From the NCBI GenBank assembly GCA_027575805.1, contig JANBPU010000074.1, positions 1 to 64,000 of the forward strand: DNA of 64,000 bases, given 5' to 3'. Shown here one piece after another: positions 8,112-19,928 of the stretch (positions are counted from its first letter, which is position 1; each line of letters opens with the position of its first letter). The position numbers and the translations under genes are program-made. The notes below the pieces were generated by a model. It was not told the DNA's origin. It did not search any database and saw nothing but the letters and a program-made list of their open reading frames with translations. The DNA comes from Mycoemilia scoparia. Taxonomy: Eukaryota > Kickxellomycota > Kickxellomycetes > Kickxellales > Kickxellaceae.

Positions 8112-10000
8112 CTGCTTGGTGCTAACAGGTTATAAATAAGCTACTTTTTGTGTATGTGTGAGCGAGTGGAGGAAGTAGAGAGATGGATATAAAACAAGGC
8201 CAAATCTGCGTGATGAAAGGTCACTCCAATATTACTGTGGATGTAGTGGACGCAAAAAAACAACAAGGCAGAGAGAGAGAGAGAGATAGGCAAAGATAGA
8301 GTGAAAGAAGAGGTATAGTTTTACGTACGACTAGATCAAATTAACAAGAAAAATAGACACAAAATAGAGTGAACAAAAGAGTAATAGAGAACAACTTTTA
8401 GATTGTTGTTTTTGAAGAGTGAAAGTAGTAGTGTGGTAGTAATAGTAAAATGTTGGCTGCTGGTTAATGAGTCAGTGATAAAAGTGAAAATATAAAGGCG
8501 GGTGAGTAAATTTGAGAGTGCAAGAGTGCGCAGGTGAGTGGAAATAAAAAGGTATGAGATGTGAAAGAAACTGCTAGGCAAAAAGGCAAAGAAGATTTGA
8601 TGCCATTTTTGACATGCATGTATTAATAGATGCAGCAGCAGCAGTATGCTATTAACGGATTAAATGGCTATGAGGATGATGGAAGAAGGGAGGAAGAGAT
8701 AGAGAGCCACAAAAAGGGGCGGCGGCGTCGCACGAAATAAATAGGAATGCGAATAACTCGGTAGTCACACATATGAGTATATGGCCCTCATTACACTACA
8801 ACCACATACCTCCCAGCTTTTTGTAGAAAGTTTAAAGAGAATAGTGGTTATCAATTCTCTAGCTCAACTACCCAAGCATTTGGCAAGGGAATGGCGCCTC
8901 TGCTGCTGGTGCTGCCAGCGTCGCTTGGAATAGAACACAAGCATGAGAGACATAAATAAAGCAAGGGATCTGGATATAGTCTTTTGACAGAAATGTCGAA
9001 ACAAAGGGTGCAGGTAGGGGGAGGGATGTGAGCTAAAAACACAGCGCGGTTCCTTTAACAGGGATAGTAGTGAGGGAGGGAAGGATACAAAAAGTCCGAG
9101 GCAGATTAATAGGAACAACAATAATATATATGAACAAAATGTTTATGCTACTTTTAAGTTTTAAAGCGCATATATACAACATACAATCAACCAACCAGCA
9201 AGACCACCACTATCACTACCAAAGCACCACAGTAAAGGATAATATCAAATAGCATTCAGCATATATAGACCGATACGCTAAATGCTAGGCCAGTGTGTTT
9301 GCGAGGAGAGAGATGGAGAGGGGTGGGATGGTATGAGGGAGAATTTAAGACAGCCAACATAGTGGGAATAAAGAAATGGGCTAATAGCCAATATAACAGT
9401 ATGAACATCAATGCTTACCTATTTTCCCGAGATACAGTTGATGATTATGAGAGATAATGATAGTTACGAGCACGAGGAAGTGTTAGTTTAAGGAGATAGA
9501 TAGACTTAAAGGGTGAGATATGGGAGGGAGAGAGACAGTGGAAGTGGTTGTCAACAATGTCAAATACACAAACGCACTGTACTTGTATAGTGTGATGAGA
9601 GAAAGAGAAAGGAGAGAGAGAGAGAGTTAAAAGATAGGTGTAAAGGCCGAATGGACGCTGTTACCAAGAAAATCAAGGTTAAAAAACCAGAGTGAAGAAG
9701 GCCACTGCAACTACTATAAATGTGGGAGAGAGAAAGACTAGTGTTGTTAAAACTTGTGTCTGTGTGGGAGTGAGAGGAAAAAGAAGAGAGAGAGGGAAAA
9801 AGGAAAACTGGAAAGAAGCCCTGTGTGTGAGAGCCTCAGTTGTTTGTGTCCTGCAGCAGAGAGTAAGAGCGAGTGCGAGTGAGAGTGAAGGAAGGTGTAA
9901 AAGTCCTGGAGAGAGACAAGAGAGATTTTTGACGCTCTGTGTACCGGGCTAAAGAGAGAAGAGAGAAGGCCAGAGAGAACTGAATTTAGCCAGTCGCTTT
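8112..10000. promoter_or_regulatory. Long purine/pyrimidine-biased region upstream of the HMG-box gene
   Basis: On the plus strand this stretch is very rich in GAGAGA/GGAAG (8270-8288, 9300-9320, 9600-9625, 9770-9970), so it is CT-rich on the strand of the HMG gene. That is the composition often seen in fungal core promoters and 5' leaders. It contains a (AG)n microsatellite at 8271-8285. No convincing coding exon. I interpret it as the 5' leader and proximal promoter, possibly with leader introns that I cannot place. Confidence 0.4.
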
Positions 10001-11476
10001 ATGCGTTGACCAAAAGAAAAAGTTGTGTGTAGATGCGGGCAAGAGGGGAGGGGATATTTGGCTGACACCTTTAAGCCCGCACTGCTGCCATTGACCTGGT
10101 CTCGCCCTCCTCCCTCTATTAGAATATTCGACTTAATGGCTCTGGCTCCATATGTAATGGCATTAGTCGCTTGGAATCCCCTTTGCTTGTCTGGCAGTGT
10201 TCGTAGCAGCGCAATTAGGCTAAAACTAGCCACTAGTTTTGAACTCAGAGCCATTATAGATTCCCCACACACATACACACAAAACAAACCCACCGCCCAC
10301 AGCCTATGGAGCTATTTGCATACAGTTCCTTAACGCATGCACACATACAAATCAACGTCGCTGACCGCCATCACATTTGTTGAGCCGCCGTGTTATTATT
10401 GGCAGGCGGTGTTTTCTGTGTTTTTGCGCCCACTTGGTTTATATTGGGCGCCAACTCTCCTTCGCCTCTTGACCAGTCAGCTCGCAGCATCTGGGCGTGG
10501 CGTTGGGCCTGATCCACTGCTTAGATCAGGCAATCACAGTATTTTCCGAGCCAGCCACCTTGCTTGGCCTCAACAAAACCAGCCAATCTTGGGGGTCCTG
10601 TAAAGTCAATCGCCGCACTGTTTCTTACCCCACCACGAAGACCACGCCCTTCAGCGCTCAACATTTATTGTTTTTTCAGTATTATTATCGTACCAGCAAT
10701 GGCGGCTCGTTGGTCGTCAAATTGGCCGAGCTGACTCCCTTGATTATCGCAACTTGATTAGTTGATAATATTTTTTCCGTTTTTGGCTCATTTTAGTAAT
10801 AGAGATCTGGATCAGAGCCTCTTATATAACTCCCTCCCTCCCTCTCTCTGTTCCCCCGCGGACACACGTGTTGCTAGTAATAAGCACAAGACCTTCAGGG
10901 ATCCTACTATATAAAGAACATGGGAGAATGGCATGGAAAGGGGACACACGCATCAAGGCATGGCAACATGTGCGCGTCTTGAGCTATTCGACAGACTGAA
11001 GATACATTGCGTATCTGTACGTTGATATGCATCGAGGCATGGTGGTTTTTTGGGGCAAGATTTCAACAAAAAAAGAAGCCAGACCATGCAAAGATCTGGT
11101 CATTTTGTGTGAGCTGGTTACAGATACACACAGACCAGAGCCGCATATTGAAGGGAGCACCTGCCTACCAGCCTTCAATCAATCAATCGCCAATACTATT
11201 CGCACACACACGCTCTCCCTCTGATTCGCTTGTTTCCAAAAAGTTAGCTGCACTTGGGCAGCAGGCGTGGTTTATCCATACGGAAAGCCGCAGACTGCTA
11301 CAGAATAACAACAATAGCAATCAGTTGGAATGGTGAAAACTATTACAATTGTTTTTTCCTACCACTCCACGTATGCAATTGCCCCTTCTTCTCTCCCCTT
11401 CATAATTATAATCAAAAATGCATCAACCAGGCTCTCTGGCACCATTTCTTGTGCTGATTGTTAATCAGTTTAACCA
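10001..11476. other. GC-richer non-coding block, possible distal control region
   Basis: From about 10030 to 10760 the base composition changes: many CG-containing words (GAGCCGCCG, GGCAGGCGG, GGGCGCCAAC, GGGCGTGGCG) and several CCAAT/ATTGG-type words in otherwise AT-rich surroundings. Short open frames overlap on both strands, but none reads like a protein. TCCCTCCCTCCCTCTCTCTG lies near 10832-10851. The block may be distal regulatory DNA of the HMG-box gene or an unrecognised RNA gene. Confidence 0.35.
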
Positions 11477-11478
11477 AA

Positions 11479-11584
11479 TGGATCATGATTTTTGAAGGGT
11501 GAATATTTATAGGAGCAATCACAGCCAAATGGATGTCCATCCAGTTTTACTAGTAAACTTTCACCCTTCAAAAACAATCGCCCA
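11479..11584. mobile_element. Family A MITE A3, AA-flanked
   Basis: Begins TGGATCATGATTTTTGAAGG and ends TTTCACCCTTCAAAAACAATCGCCCA. It is flanked by AA on both sides (11477-11478; 11585-11586). The interior carries ACTGGATGGACATCCATTTG in reverse orientation relative to A1. Its right AA is also the left flank of element B1. Confidence 0.8.
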
Positions 11585-11586
11585 AA

Positions 11587-11749
11587 TGGCAGAGTAGTCT
11601 TCTCTAAAAGGGTGGCACCAGTATATTCCCTTGAATAGTGTCCAATCATCACTGTAAGACTCCAGCTGAGACGTATGGGTTGTGGGCTGGTTTGCAGGGA
11701 ATGTGTGAGGGTACTACCTGTGTGTTTCCCTTTGGTGGAGATCTTGCCA
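11587..11749. mobile_element. Family B MITE B1, AA-flanked
   Basis: A 163 bp inverted-repeat element: left TGGCAGAGTAGTCTTCTCTA then AAAGGG...TATTCCCT; right AGGGAATGTG...CCCTTTGGTGGAGATCTTGCCA. AA on both sides. Related copies lie at 12433, 36817 and 43906. The centre contains CCAATCATCACTGTAAGACTC and CATACGTCTCAGC-type words shared with them. An open frame running across A3 and B1 on the minus strand (11470-11901) is a by-product of these repeats. Confidence 0.75.
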
Positions 11750-12818
11750 AATAACTTTTGATTCCATTCTCTCTGCAAGCTGCTCCTGTTCCTCCATGTT
11801 AATGCAAAGGTACATGCATCAATTGTTCTCAATTTCATGGGCAACCAAGCCATCCTAAACTGTGGAATCAGCCAATTCCCCTCCTCCTCCCCCACACACA
11901 CATTTATTCACCAATTCGCATGTCTTGGATATGAAATTAGGGTGTTTAAAAACCAGTTTCTCTTAGAATTCTATCTTCCTTTTTACAAAAATTTAGTCAT
12001 ACACACGTACTTCTAACAGTTATAAGCAAAGTATGAAGCTATGAAGCCTTTGGCCCTAGACCATCCAATCACACATATGTCAACCAATTTTCACAAAGAA
12101 TGACAAGACATGGAATTTTTGTTGGGGATAGGGAATAAATTTGATGCGCAACAATAATATTAATATAATATCGGACCTTCTTCCGATCTCATAAACCAAA
12201 CCCTCTTCTCCTCCGCTCCCAATAACGCCACGCCATAAAGAAAGAAAAAAGGGAATTCCGTCTTGATCGAATTTTGAAGAATGAAGAAAGAATCATTCCT
12301 AATTAGGATCTATTGTTATTCGTGATCACGTTATTCTTGGAGCAATAATTATGATCTTATTTTCCAAATCACAAATTCTCTATTTAAATATGCTATTATT
12401 ATTGTTATTATTATTTGCGAGATGGTGAAATAATTGTCAAGTTCTCCATCAAAAGGGAACAGGTCTATACCCTCACACATTCCCTGCAGACCAGTCTATA
12501 GGTCATACGTTTTAGTTATAATCTGGGAGATCATTGGCTATTATCCAGGTCATTATTCTGGTACACCTTTGAAGGAGACTGTCAATTAAAGGAATTGCCG
12601 ATTGCGCCAAGCCATAAATGAAATCAAAACAAATTGTGCATGCCTAAAGAACCAATCCATTTTTCTTACTTTTTCATATAGGCGTATTGTGATAATTTCA
12701 ATTGTTGTTCTCTTTAGCAACAAACGAACACAATTATGATAGTTGTTGATGAGTCCCTTGAATCGATTCTTTATTTGTATTTGTAATTCAATCTATCTTT
12801 ACGCACATTTGCTGACTA

Positions 12819-12849
<31 letters not shown>

Positions 12850-13072
12850 CATTTTTTGCGTGTACACACATTTAGAGTAGCTAAAAATAGGTTGCTTTGA
12901 AATCAAGACTTTACTTTTGTCATAAAGTATCCTCCCTATAGTATAATATCAACTCATTGATGTAACTGGCTATTCTTTTTAAATAATCATAAACAAAAGC
13001 AAATATAAATGATGTTTATTTATTAGTATAGTAGTATGAATTATAAACCTGCTTTGTTATCAAGTAATAAGT
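11750..13072. other. Intergenic region with B2 element and a TG microsatellite
   Basis: AT-rich DNA between the B1 element and the 3' end of the AAA-ATPase-like gene. It contains family B element B2 and a (TG)n run near 12821-12844. No gene seen. Confidence 0.5.
12433..12586. mobile_element. Family B MITE B2
   Basis: Left end ATTGTCAAGTTCTCCATCAA followed by AAGGGAACAGG...CACATTCCCTGCAGACCAG. Right end GGTACACCTTTGAAGGAGACTGTCAAT, with TA on both sides. The internal words CATACGTTTTAG and ATTGGCTATTATCCAGG match B4. Ends are diverged relative to B1 and B3. Confidence 0.65.
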
Positions 13073-16000
13073 TTAGTCAAAGTTGATGGGTGTATCCGCA
13101 GTTCTTGGCCTCTTATTTCTTTGGTTACTACTAATACCATTTCCATTTATTGAACCATTTCTTCTCGTAATAGGAGTCGTCGTTACTGCACCGGCTGCGA
13201 TTGCTGGCATTTGTGATGATGTGGATTTTAAATTACGTGTGGTGGGTTGTGGAGCAATTGTTGTCTGTGAGTTTGATGACCAACTTGGCTTTGAATTACA
13301 ACTACTCGAATTATTGTTGTTATTCTGGCGAGTACTAAAGTTTGTTGATCTGAACTCCACGACATTACCAATTGGCTTCCATCCACCATTGTCAATATCA
13401 GTAGTTCGTTTATAATATCTCGACATCAAAGTAAATTCACGCCCTCTAAATGCCAATGAAACCACGTTAACTCGTTGACTAACAGCATCGGAGCCGTTTT
13501 CAAATGCTTTAAAATATCCTTCAACACATGTTTGTATTATTGCAATTCGGTTTAGTTCAACCAGCTTCCTTTCAATTGTTTCATCTACATTAGCATCATT
13601 TTCATCGTTTTTGAGATACTCGCCGACAGCTTCAGAATCGTTTATGTCGTTAATTTTCTGTGGAATAGGTTGTGGTGTTGCAGGTGGCTGATAGTCTAGA
13701 GTATCAATTTTTATTGCAATCCCATGTGTTGATATCTTTTCTTCTTTACCATCACTATTTCCATCAACATGCTTGTTACTGCCACCACCACTACCAATAT
13801 CCATGGCATTACTCAATGAAGACCTACTGGGTTTCTTTGGAACCATTACAATACTTGGTTTCTCAGGCCCCAACCTAAAATTCGGCCAAAGATCATATTG
13901 CTGATTTCCTCCCTCCTTCTCCTCTTCCTTTTCAGAATGATGATAGTAGTAACTCATTATCCAAATAATCATCGAGATATAGAAGGCTTCTTTAGTACTT
14001 GGTCCAATCCCATTAGATGCATCCAGTACCATGCCTATAACATTTGTAAATCCCAAACTGGCAACATTATTTGGAGACAAATGCTGATGAATGTCACGGC
14101 TTAATCGATAGATCGGCAGCTTCCATGATGAAGATGCTTGTGACAAATCGCTGGAGTTCCATCCCAAGATTTGGCCCCATCCAATGGCATGGGTCCATAG
14201 CTTCATGACTTCTCGATTAGGAATTTGGCCATGAATAGTTGATGGGCTACCAATCAGGTAGCCATAATAGTTGAGCTGGTTTAGTCTGCACGCTATTGAT
14301 GATAATCGTATTGGTACTGCCTCCTCCACTGAGGTCGTCGTCGCCGCCATTGTTGTGAGTGTTGTGGTGAATCGGTTATAAATCGGTATAGCTTCATGAA
14401 TATTGTTGATGGGATGGGGCTTTTTATTTATGTTATGCAAGTATTGGTCTCGACATATCACTGTTTTTGCATATTTTGATATCAGATAGTCAATTTCTTG
14501 TTGGATACTTAATGATGAATCATCATTATCATCAGCAGTGGTGATGGCTTTTAAATCAAGTGCCATCATGTATGCCACAATATAAAGAGCCGCAATTTCA
14601 CAAGCCACATGCTCAGAACACAAGAATTGAGCTAGTGAAGCACCTTGTTTTGGCAATCTTAGGTTCAGTTCTTTTGGTGATAGCTTTCTAGTAGTAGTAT
14701 TATTAGTAGTTGTAGTAGTAGTAGTGGTAGCAGAATTATACATAGATTCTGTCCAATACGATCTAGCAACCTGATCCCACTCGATATCCGATGCCTTTCC
14801 CGAAAACACAGCCTTTTTTGCCAAAATTTCCGCAAATTTCATAACCGACCATGGATTAAATAAATTCATATCGCTATAATTCAAATACCCATCATACAGT
14901 CCACACACCTTTTCCCGGGCGATCTGAATTTTGGTATCTCTGTCTGGCCATTTCGGTAAAATACATGTTTCCAAAACATTGTTTACTTCATCAACCGTAA
15001 ACCCAAATGCATTAGAATATGTAACCGTCCCAGCAAACGCAGTCTTGACATCTTCATCAAGCCTGAAATAGTTGACATTGTTGATTTCGGGACAGTATTC
15101 TCTTAAGCTAGTTGATGAAACACCAGTTGCTAAAACTTTAAAGATATATCGGTTGGATTTCAAGAGCGGTTTAAGCATTCTGGTAATGTATCTGCCAATA
15201 TCCGGTAGCAAATATTGAGGAGCATCACGAAAAGGGGAATCCAAATCATCGATTAAAATTATAGATCTTTGGTCATAATACAAGGATAATCTCTTGACCA
15301 ACAATGCCAGAATATTTAAACAGGTAACCAAGCAATCGTCAATCTTGGCTATAGATTGTACAAGATTTCTTTTAACCGAATCACCAATCCTCGGAACCCC
15401 ATCATCAGTATTGTCACTATTGAAGCTTTCGGGAACTATCCATATGTGTTCCCATTCATCCAACAATTCTCTAATCTGTATCGCTAGGGATTTATGAAAT
15501 ATGACTAAATTTTGGCCCGAAACACCACCGAAATTTAGCAACAACGTGGGGTATCGTCCACAATAAGTTTCCACAAACCCAGGTACTTTACCGATTAGTA
15601 AAGTTTTGAACAGATCACGCTTTTCTCTAAATTCTTCAGAAATTCCACAACCAACCTCTCCATTGCCATCATCATCATTATTATTGTTGTTGATGTCGTT
15701 GCTGCTGTTGTGGGAAGTGGAAGTGGTGGAGCCTAATCCCGTGGATATATCAAAAAAATATCGGGCCATTGACAAAAACAGAGTTTTGCCAAATTTCGGC
15801 GGTCGGAATATGAAATCAGTTGAATGTTTTTGAGTTATTAGTTGTAGAAACAAAGATTTGTCAACCAGTATATTGTTTGAATATATATAATCTTCCCAAT
15901 CATCTCGCCCAGCATCAACTTCTATTCCAATCACATTTGCATCTATATTCAATACAGAATAATAAATAAATAGCACACAAGCATCGCATAGAACATATAT

Positions 16001-16360
16001 TAACTCATGTAAATATCTTGATATATAAATAAATAGGTAGGATGTATACGAGTGATTATTTTTGAAGGGCTAATTTTTACTAGTAAGTCAGCTTCATCTC
16101 GCATACTGACCAAGCTTATATCATCATTGGTAGTATTAATTTAGCGCTTCAAAAATAACTACCCATATATGTATTGAGAGCTTACATAGTTGTGGTCTCT
16201 TTTTTGCCTCAATCAATGATATTGTCGATGCCGATTTTCGTATTTTATTTGGTGTAATATCTGCTGCTACATTTCTTGCTTTGCAGCCATTAGCTAGATC
16301 AAATTTCTTTTGGGAATTTTGTGAATGTTGTTTGTGTCGCTCATTTTGTGTGCCAGTCAT
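13073..16360 (-). CDS. AAA-ATPase-like protein with degenerate PD-(D/E)XK C-terminus (2 exons)
   Basis: Exon 1 is 16360-16186 and exon 2 is 15942-13073, giving 1014 residues. The 243 bp intron (GTAAGC ... AATATAG) joins LCKLS-side codons to give RPQLYANVIG. Without this exon the main frame has no ATG start. The order of motifs fits the AAA-ATPase-like family (Pfam AAA-ATPase_like, commonly paired with a DUF1703-type nuclease domain): FVDK-like LVDKSLF, P-loop RPPKFGKT (about 104-111), Walker B IILIDDLDSP (about 283-292), FGFTVDEV and YDGYL...LFNPWSVM. The C-terminal 250 residues end with a VSLAFRGREFT strand typical of the nuclease fold, but the catalytic E-x-K is not evident (HGIAIKIDTLDY instead). 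Basic N- and C-termini (RNKRPR) suggest nuclear location. The role of the family in fungi is unknown; it is often multicopy. Confidence 0.8.
16049..16165. mobile_element. Family A MITE A4 inside an intron
   Basis: Begins CGAGTGATTATTTTTGAAGG after a TA, and ends GCGCTTCAAAAATAACTACCCA before a TA. It lies wholly within the intron of the AAA-ATPase-like gene (15943-16185). Without it the intron would be about 125 bp, a normal length here. The interior differs from the A1 type (AGTAAGTCAGCTTCATCTCG). Confidence 0.75.
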
Positions 16361-17065
16361 TCTACAACTACAATAGCTAGTTTACAATTTAATAAAGTAA
16401 AATAAATATAATAATATTTTAGACATGCATCAAGAGCAAAAGAAAGAAAGGAGTTTAAACGATAGTTCAAAACGTTGTCTGCATCATAGCATCAGACTAA
16501 AACAAATCCCTTCTGTATGTGCTAAACTCATAATCGTCGAGTGTATTTTTATTTGGAACTTTATTATTAGTGTTGTAACTAGTTTCCCACACATTCACTT
16601 AAACGCATACACATTCAACTGAAGTATTTCAGACTGTATTTCGCGTTTTTTTGTAATTTGTTTCCCAGCAAATTAAGCACGGTCATGTGACTTGATTTAA
16701 TTCTATGATTGCTTTACCTATGGATTAAAACTACTACAACCACTGCTCTCTGAATAGACTACTCCTAATGGGTCAAAGGCTAAGGTTGGGACTCAGATAA
16801 TTACTCTTTAGTTCTCTTTTAGTTTTAGTCTCACTTTGTTACCTATTATTACTATTATTGTTATTTTGATATATACGTATCCATATAGATATATAGATTA
16901 TTATAAGTCACTCAAGTCTATCGACCTAGTAAACTTTGACACATATGTTCATATAAGAACATTGAATTCGACGGCAACGACTACTACATAGCTTAAATTT
17001 ATTATTATTGTCTAAACCCAAGCAAACACACAAACCTTTTAGAGATACCATATACAGCCTAGCAT
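16361..17065. promoter_or_regulatory. Shared divergent promoter region
   Basis: About 700 bp between the divergent starts of the AAA-ATPase-like gene (minus) and the histone deacetylase gene (plus). It is AT-rich with GATATATAGATT near 16888. No gene is seen within it. A minor open frame at 16425-16622 has no supporting feature. Confidence 0.4.
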
Positions 17066-19413
17066 ATGCAGTCTTCTAGACGTCGTGTAGCCTACTATTA
17101 TGATGGTAAGTCCACACACAGCACACTCACATCCGCCCACCAACTACTCACAAAGAATTCTCTATAGCAACAAAGATAATGGCTAATACATAACATATAG
17201 ATGAAATCGGGAACTACAATTACGGGTACGGCCACCCTATGAAACCTTTTCGTATGAGAATGGCCCACGACCTAATAACCAGCTACGAACTCGACAAAAA
17301 GATGACTATGCTTAAACCCACCAGAGCAACCTCAAAAGAAATGTCAAAGTTCCATTCCGACGATTACATCGAATACCTCGAGCGCGTATCGCCCGAATTT
17401 GCCGAAAAAATGCCAGTCCATACGGCCCGCTATCTTCCAGGCGACGACTGCCCACCCTTTGACGGGGTCTACGAATTCTGCTCAATATCCGCAGGTGGGT
17501 CAATCGAGGGAGCAAAACGTTTAAATCACGGCACTTCAGACATTGTAATAAATTGGAGCGGCGGTCTTCATCATGCCAAAAAAGGAGAAGCGTCCGGGTT
17601 TTGTTATATCAACGATATTGTCCTGGGAATCCTCGAATTGCTGAGGTACCACCAAAGGGTTGTGTACTTGGATATCGATGTCCATCACGGTGATGGCGTT
17701 GAAGAGGCTTTTTACACAACCGATAGAGTCATGAGTGTAAGTTTCCACAAGTACGGCGACTTCTTTCCGGGAACTGGTCATTTAAGCGATGTTGGCATTG
17801 GCAGAGGCAAATACTATTCAGTAAATGTCCCGCTCCGTGATGGGATCAATGACGAAAGCTATAAAAGCGTTTTCCAGCCGGTTATGAGAAAAATTATGGA
17901 ATGTTATCGACCTGGCGCTGTGTTTATGCAATGTGGTACTGATTCGCTCTCGGGGGATCGTCTTGGATGTTTTAATTTATCAATGAAAGGTCATGCCGCT
18001 TGCGTGGAATTTATGAAATCTTTTAATGTTCCTCTGTTTTGTGTCGGTGGAGGAGGATATACTATTCGTAATGTTGCCCGCACTTGGGTTTATGAAACCT
18101 CGGTTCTGCTTGATACCCAAGTTAGCCCCATTCTGCCTTACAACGACTACTATGAATTTTATGGCCCGGAATATAAGTTGGATGTGCCGGCTAGCAACAT
18201 GGAGGATACGAATAATCGTAAATATTTGGATAAGTTGATTAGGGATATTCATGAACATTTGCGTCATGTTCCTCACGCTCCGTCGGTTCAGATGCAGGAA
18301 GTCCCCAGAGATGTCGTGGGTGATGGTGATGATAGTGAGGATGATGAGTATGACGACAAGAATGCAGATAATAGGAAAAATCAGAGACATATTGATGCCA
18401 GGGTTGTGCCGGATACTGAGCTGTCAGATTCTGATACGGAGAGTAATTCAAATCGAAGGAATGTTAGAAATTATAGACATAGATCAGCAGGTAATACGGA
18501 GCGGAGGGCTAGACAGAGAGCTGCTGCTGCTGCTGCTACAGCTGCCAATGCTGCTAGTGCGGCGGCGGCAGCAGCAGCAACAGCAGGTGTTTCGGGATTG
18601 GGTATTGGGTCGGAAACAACAGATGAAGATCGGTCTTCTAGAGCTACTACTGCAACGCCAACCAGAGGAAGAAGAGGTCGCGGTGGGGCTGCATCGTCGT
18701 CAAGTACTCCTAGAGCACAACAACATACTAGTAGGAAGTCAAGAGAAACGAGTAGCTCCAAAATGGATATTGAAGAGGAAAATGAAGAAGCTCCTAAACC
18801 ACAACAACAGGATAAACAAAGTAGTGGGTCCCAAAAATCCGAGATGCCAGTAATAGTAAATCAGCCAAAGCCTGAGGGTTCCATTGCTGCAGATGATTCT
18901 AGAATGGATATCGAAAGCGAAGAAAAGAAGAATGTGAGTAAAGAGGTCAAAGAACCAGTAGTCCAAACCATCAAGCTAGAAACTACTGAGGTACCAACCC
19001 AACCTACTCCAGAAGTAGTAACAGCTGCAGCTGAAATGGAGGCACAGGTATCAGATAAGCCTGAAGATACTAAACCTAAGCAAGATTCAGTGGATAAATC
19101 CAATAAACCAGCTACTACATCCGGATCTGTAGAAACCGGGGTAAAGAAAGAGCCAGAAGCAGCAAATCCACCACAGACACGGTCAGAATCATCTGCAGAA
19201 CAAGCCCAAACTAAACCACAGGCACAACCACCAGCTGTTTTCACATCATCGGCAGCTCACCAGGTTATAATTCCAGGCATTAAACCAGAAAGGGTCATAG
19301 AAACAGAAAATAAAAAATCGTCAGATACAACAATCAACACCAGTACTGTTGCATCAGCAGGCAAGGCAGGAGAGATTCCACAGCCATTGTCATCTCAACT
19401 TCCTCCTCCCTAA
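17066..19413 (+). CDS. RPD3: Class I histone deacetylase, RPD3/HDAC1 type (2 exons)
   Basis: Exons 17066-17105 and 17201-19413 with a 95 bp intron (GTAAGT ... CATATAG) give 750 residues. Splicing restores the family's N-terminal signature, RRRVAYYYDDEIGNYNYG followed by YGHPMKPFRMRM. Catalytic features are intact: the HH pair (about 137-138, in GGLHHAKKGEASGF), DIDVHHGDG (about 171-179), the Asp of GTDSLSGDRLG, and GGGGYTIRNVARTW. It removes acetyl groups from histone tails, normally within Sin3/Rpd3-type complexes in the nucleus. The catalytic core ends near residue 390. The remaining 360 residues are disordered: acidic (DDSEDDEYDD), poly-Ala (near 450-475), RGRRGRGG, then Ser/Thr/Pro/Lys-rich. 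This makes it longer than the usual 430-500 residue enzymes. Confidence 0.96.
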
Positions 19414-19928
19414 GTAATCAGAATACTTTACATCTTTGGAAACAAAAAACCACTCATTTAAACCAAATTTATTCACTTTCATTCTATTATCTTTTAATTA
19501 TTATTTTTTGCTGTGTTACATTTCTTTTATAAATCACTTGCTATACAAATTTGTACCTAAATATTTATTTATACACAACTTTATTAATTTCAACACAGAG
19601 GTAAAACTATGGCCAAACACAAAAATAGAAACATAAAATATAAAACATCCGGATGCATACAACAGAAAAGAAATAAACAAATAATTATATATACCGCCTG
19701 TAATAACGATAGAAAAGAAATTCAACATGTGATCAAGTCAAGTTAACTACATCAATTACTCTTTTGTAAGGAGGTAGTTGTGATAGAAACGCTGTTTGGG
19801 AGTTTTATGTCCAAGAGATATTGATTATACCAATATGCAATTATGAATAAATGGGTATATCTTTTCATCTCTGGTTCCAATTACCAACGAATGCCATCGT
19901 CCTTGGATGCTGGTGTAGGCTTATTGGG
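19414..19928. other. 3' intergenic spacer between convergent genes
   Basis: About 500 bp of AT-rich sequence where the deacetylase gene (plus) and the secreted-protein gene (minus) converge. Nothing else is seen. Confidence 0.5.

Noticed and set aside
9692..10757. Several open frames of 60-115 codons upstream of the HMG gene.
   Set aside because: They overlap on both strands, are rich in Arg/Glu or Ser/Pro from GA/CT bias, and show no domain. Treated as regulatory DNA.
11470..11901. A 143-codon minus-strand open frame.
   Set aside because: It runs through MITEs A3 and B1 and reflects their sequence. The two repeats are non-coding elsewhere.
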